Part shown: piece by piece, positions 60,112 through 64,000 of the stretch | How the letters are laid out: each line of letters starts with the position of its first letter | Position numbering within the stretch: position 1 is the stretch's first letter | Assembly: GCA_027596075.1 (NCBI GenBank) | Contig: JADGJC010000119.1 | Span: 49,161-113,160, forward strand | Length of the DNA: 64,000 bases | Direction of reading: 5' to 3' | Origin: Rhizophlyctis rosea | Lineage: Eukaryota > Chytridiomycota > Chytridiomycetes > Rhizophlyctidales > Rhizophlyctidaceae | Program-made: the position numbers and the translations under genes | The notes under the pieces: generated by a model | The model's database searches: none | Told to the model about the DNA's origin: nothing | Seen by the model: the letters and a program-made list of their open reading frames with translations, nothing else

Positions 60112-60803
60112 TGCTATTGCTACCTACTACTGAATAAAGACGATACTGGTGCGCCGAAGAAGAATTCCCAACAGGTTTTTTTGATATTTGACAAAAAAAT
60201 ATGTACGAGATTGCTATTTTCCCACCGCGAACAGGGTCCTTTTTGATAGTAAATAGAAGAGGGACGCGACAAGTTATCAAACACTCACGTGTCTTGCATA
60301 CAAAGAAATGCGATTCAACGCCTTTGCACGAAGCATCGCTGGTATATGTAAGGTTGAACGGGTCAGGAGGTGAGTGAGAAAAATAGACAAGTGGTCGAGT
60401 GGGGCAGCGGGTGACCACAAAGCCTGAAGTCAGCCGGAACTTGCAAGTCCAGTCCACCATTGCAATGCATTGCCGGGGTCGAGGCTTGCCCATTGATTAG
60501 TAAGCCACGCTGTGTGACATCAGGGAAGGTTCCACAAAGTTGACACCCGACCCGTGGCATGTGATACCGAGACGCCGACACAATCGCCGATGATCTAATC
60601 TGGTAAATGGGGATCGGTAATGACACATTGCTTATGTAACAACATTAATCGGTTGCAGCCAGTTGCATCCACAACAACCATTTGACCTGACGTCTCCCCA
60701 TCCCCAGGTAGTCCCACCGCGCATCACCTTGCTCCCGTTTCATTTTTCTTCGTTACCCCACTACCCAAAGCAACAAACCACCTTCACGCAACAGGTCACC
60801 TTA
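60112..60803. promoter_or_regulatory. Divergent promoter region
   Basis: Lies between the carnitine acetyltransferase start (-) and the propeller gene start (+), 692 bp. A minus-strand 159-codon frame (60014-60493) crosses into the acyltransferase exon and is rejected. No named site recognised. Confidence 0.35.
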
Positions 60804-61810
60804 ATGTTCCGAGCCACTTTCGTCTGCTTGCTTTTGGCCGTTGGAACAGCCAGAATGCTGCACCCTGTGAGACATCTCTGCGAATCAGATTCCTGGATAT
60901 CGGCACTACCCAAGAATTTCGAGCCTTCTGACTTGGCGTTCGATTCGCAGAAGAAAGTGTTGTATGTCGTCTCAGACGACGGCAGACTTGCTGAAATGGG
61001 TCTGGATGGGTCTTTGAACGCGGTGTGGAACATGGGAAAGGACTTTGACCTGGAAGGAACAACTCTTATACCTGACAGGTGGGACAGCGATATTATGTGT
61101 CCGGCAGTATCGGTCTTTACAATTATGTGCGTCATAGCTGAGGGTCCGTGTGGATATGCAGGCACGATCTAATATACCTTGGACAAGAATACCCTGCAAC
61201 GATTATCGAGTACAACTTGACCAGCACATCCATCCGCCGATCATTCGATGTCCAGCGTCACTTTGACGAACAGCCCGCTGCAACCAAATCCAAAAACTCC
61301 GGCCTAGAATCTTTAGTCCATGTGCCTCTGCCCGATGCAGAGATTTTCCTTGTCGGACGACAATTTGATGCCCGGATATTTGTATTCGACGTTCCAGCGC
61401 TTTTCTCTAAAACGTCAGCCAAGCTGAAGTTTCGAGGCAGCATCATCCCACCGGGACCTGGGAAAGACTTGTCGGCGATGACCCTTTGGCACGGAAAGTT
61501 ATGGCTATTGTACGACAAAAGTCAGCAAATGCTTGGATGGGATCTCCGCGACGTGACCACGCAAGTGGTTGGATTGGGAGGAGTTATTGTGGATGCGTCA
61601 GACGTATCTGTGACCCGGTTGGATTTTGGGACAGTGGGGCAGGAGGGAATAGCATTTGTGGATGATGATGGGAGTGGAGGGCGATGGGTGTTCATCGGTG
61701 TTGACCCGTCAAGGAACAACGGTCCAAAAGACCTTCTCCGATACCCACTCTCATCATTTATCGAGTGTTTCGGCAACTCCCATGCCGACGCTGAGCATCA
61801 AGAACTGTAA
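60804..61810 (+). CDS. Secreted SdiA-regulated/YjiK-like beta-propeller protein
   Basis: Exons 60804-61078 and 61162-61810 join to 307 residues. The start gives a signal peptide (MFRATFVCLLLAVGTARM). Propeller landmarks: PSDLAFDSQKKVLYVVSDDG; RLAEMGLDGSLNAVWNMG; KDFDLEGTTLIPD; GKDLSAMTLWHGKLWLLYDK; and VGQEGIAFVDDDGSGGRWVF. This S-D-x-A...L-Y-V-V-S-D...D-x-E-G series is that of SdiA-regulated (YjiK-type) and related esterase-like propellers. Function is unknown in fungi; extracellular binding or lactonase-like chemistry is only a guess. The neighbour upstream is divergent carnitine acetyltransferase. Confidence 0.78.
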
Positions 61811-63905
61811 ATAATCATAATCAATCCCATACTGTATCCTCCGAAACGAATGTAGAAATAGCACCACTCTACACTAGAATCACGAAATGTAAAATAGTAA
61901 CAAGGCAGGGTGGCAAACACTGCGAGAGTATATTGTACTTATATATTGTACTGGTATCAAAATAATCTTTTTCTTCTATACAATATGTACATGTAGCGCT
62001 CAGTAACGGGAGTGCAATCTGGGGGGAATTTTTGACGGTGCTTCTTTGAGGTCGCTAGTTCCACTTGTATTTGTATATATCTAATCTGAACACCAATCCT
62101 CACGCTGGGTAGTTCCATAGCGGCGACATGGAGGGGTTGAACGATCCTAGTGCAGGAGAGGACGGTCGTGGCCGTGTTCGGTTTTGGATGACGATGGATT
62201 GTTGGGAGGACATGGGTGAGAGGAGTGGGGAGGATGGTGGTGTGCTTCGGTTTAGGAAGGAGATGGATTTTGGGGATGAGGAGTCAACAGACGCGTTGGA
62301 TTGGACTGAGGAGCGGCGGTAGGAATGTATACTTGTGCTGGGGAATTGGATGGGTTCGGAGTGGGTATGTTGTTCACGGTTTCGGCATGTTGATGAACAG
62401 TAAAGTGCGCCCTATGAAGGAGATGAGGGGTTAACATCCTGTCAAATGGAAAATGTATGACAGGCGATGTAAACACTCACGTCAAGCGTTTCCCTGCCAC
62501 AGCCTGCAATGCACCAATCCAGGTCGATGTTCATGTTGTGTTGTGTGATGTGGTGGTGAATGATGGTAAAGCGGATGTGATGCTTGAAGCAACGCTTCGA
62601 TCAGATATAGATGCGTTAGGTTGTATGGTTGCTAGCGGAAGGGGCGGCCTTGGGCACACCCATCACTTCTTATAATTTCAGCCATCCATACAAACGCCCT
62701 TTTTTTGATACACTTGATCTAGACGCCACGTTCCTGCGTATCCGGTCAGCACAGCATCTCATGCAGTTCATTGGCTGCATAGGAGCCGCATAGCGTACTT
62801 AGCATAATGCAAAAATCATGAGCCAAGCCCCACCACACTTGGGTTTTTCCATACAACCATATTGATTGCGACATCAAAGCTGATGGGGTGAAAAAGGTGT
62901 TTCCAATCGCGATTTTCATAATTGCAGAACGTGCATATGCGGGATACAACGGAGGGATGAAAACGTGCACACACTTTTCCCAATGGGAGACGGGGTCTGG
63001 GCCAGCCAAAACGTGATCTCGGTCCTGATTGTTCCTTGTGCTACCACGGGCACCTTAATGACGTTGCCCATGTTGCAATTTGCTTGGAAGTGGCTTAGAT
63101 AAGGAACTCATGACGCACTCTTTTCATTTCCCTCAATTTCATAAAAACACCCGTCTCTGCTTCGGAGAGGGGCCCGTAAACCTGATCGCTGAGGTGAGGG
63201 TGGGGGAAACATCATGGACCTGGCATCGGCATGAGGTCATTTGACGGACGTCGTAAACGGACCTGGTATCATGATCATATGGGATTCATCCACCGCTAAT
63301 CTCGTAAACCATGGCATTCGCTTTCTTGCGTGACCTTTTTGTAATGACATCATGTGGACTGACGGAATGTGGTATCCAATGCTATGCATTCAATGATACC
63401 AGGAACAATGGAGACGTTTTCGATTGACTTTGGTGTGCCATATCCCGGTCCACGTGCATTACGTGAAAGGTTTCGGATCAGTTCGGACAACGCAGTCCGA
63501 AGTCGAACCGGACAACCAACTTTCGAGTGCGTGTGGGAAGAATGGTCGCCGTATTCTGGTATGGGATGATCCGCTTTGAAGCACTTGCAAAATTAGCAAT
63601 AGCATTGGATGTCAAAGATGAACTACATGACATCCTCATCCCGTCGCACGAACCGTCTCCATAGCAGGAAGTGTGGGAAAAGGAAGTGAGCGACCCATTG
63701 GGAAAGGGCGCAGCTTGACTCCGAAAGTTTCCATAGTTGCTAGAATGACGTTGCACACGGCTATCATAGAAGTTCAACGTACCAGTGGCGATGAGGGTAG
63801 TGGACAGCTGAGAAAGGAATCAAAGGAGATGCGAACATCCACAGGAGGAGATGTAGCATTACCCTGTTAGACTGGACACCCGGCATGTCCACTATGTCAG
63901 AGATC
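61811..63905. other. Long intergenic stretch, no gene seen
   Basis: 2.1 kb. The first 300 bp are A/T-rich and follow the propeller gene. Later open frames (for example 62128-62322 + and 62746-63009 -) have no recognisable family, no splice partners and conflicting overlaps. A gene with very short exons cannot be excluded. Confidence 0.45.
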
Positions 63906-64000
63906 GGGGGGGGGGGGGGGGGCCAGCCGCCCGGGACCTGCACCCGAGCACGCAGCGGGAGGCCCGACCACCACCGACACCAAGCGGCACCCAGACTCCC
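63906..64000. other. Poly-G run with GC-rich tail, possible assembly artefact
   Basis: Seventeen Gs at 63906-63922 directly follow agatc, and the 78 bases after them are far richer in G+C than the rest of the window. agatcgg is also how a common sequencing adapter starts, and long G runs are typical of two-colour base calling with no signal. It may be an artefact rather than genome. Confidence 0.55.

Noticed and set aside
1..64000. CRISPR arrays, bacterial operons, insertion sequences, rRNA
   Set aside because: None seen: no regularly spaced direct repeats of CRISPR size, spliceosomal introns throughout, and no transposase or reverse transcriptase frame.

Overview
The window looks like nuclear DNA from an early-diverging, probably flagellated fungus (chytrid-like). 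Genes are intron-rich with short introns (about 50-110 bp; GTRNGT donors, CTAAC/CTGAC-type branch sites, YAG acceptors). They lie 0.2-1.3 kb apart on both strands. The gene content fits this: secreted plant cell-wall hydrolases (GH9, GH10, GH26), mitochondrial and peroxisomal enzymes of a free-living heterotroph, and genes missing from most Dikarya but kept in basal fungi and animals (presenilin, a Cdt2/DTL-type WD40 protein, a PANK4-type fusion, a kinesin-like coiled-coil protein). Species cannot be fixed from sequence alone. Most exon junctions were checked for reading-frame continuity; where they could not be joined this is stated.

Layout. 0-7 kb: last exon of a membrane protein, a sigma-type GST, a secreted GH9 with an altered active-site motif, and a mitochondrial phospholipid scramblase. 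7-12 kb: an unassigned C2H2 zinc-finger protein and a broken ER-type Hsp70 gene (in-frame stop, several frame breaks). 12-18 kb: a MYND-finger gene, a presenilin, an OXLD1-like mitochondrial protein and a two-membrane-span ENaC/DEG-like protein. 18-22.8 kb: gene-poor, with a degenerate ~187-bp tandem repeat and a TIR-like/TPR gene carrying a frame break. 22.8-31 kb: PRO2 (proline synthesis) divergent from an ADCK1/MCP2-type kinase, then Cdt2. 31-45.7 kb: GH10 xylanase, pantothenate synthetase, a degenerate kinesin-like protein, a PANK4-type pantothenate kinase/phosphatase, and DNAJC9. 46-56.5 kb: GPI-anchored GH26-like protein, a large PPR protein, a GT25 glycosyltransferase, proteasome assembly chaperone PSMG1, and an aldo-keto reductase with a basic N-terminal extension. 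57.7-61.8 kb: peroxisomal carnitine acetyltransferase divergent from a secreted beta-propeller protein. The last 2 kb hold no convincing gene and end in a poly-G run followed by unusually GC-rich sequence that may be an assembly artefact.

These genes do not form a cluster. Loose functional links are wall degradation (GH9, GH10, GH26), coenzyme A (PanC and PANK4, 5 kb apart) and mitochondrial/peroxisomal metabolism (scramblase, OXLD1, ADCK, PPR, carnitine acetyltransferase). The most unusual structure runs through the whole window: long exons start C/A-rich on the coding strand and end G/T-rich, and the pattern restarts in each long exon.
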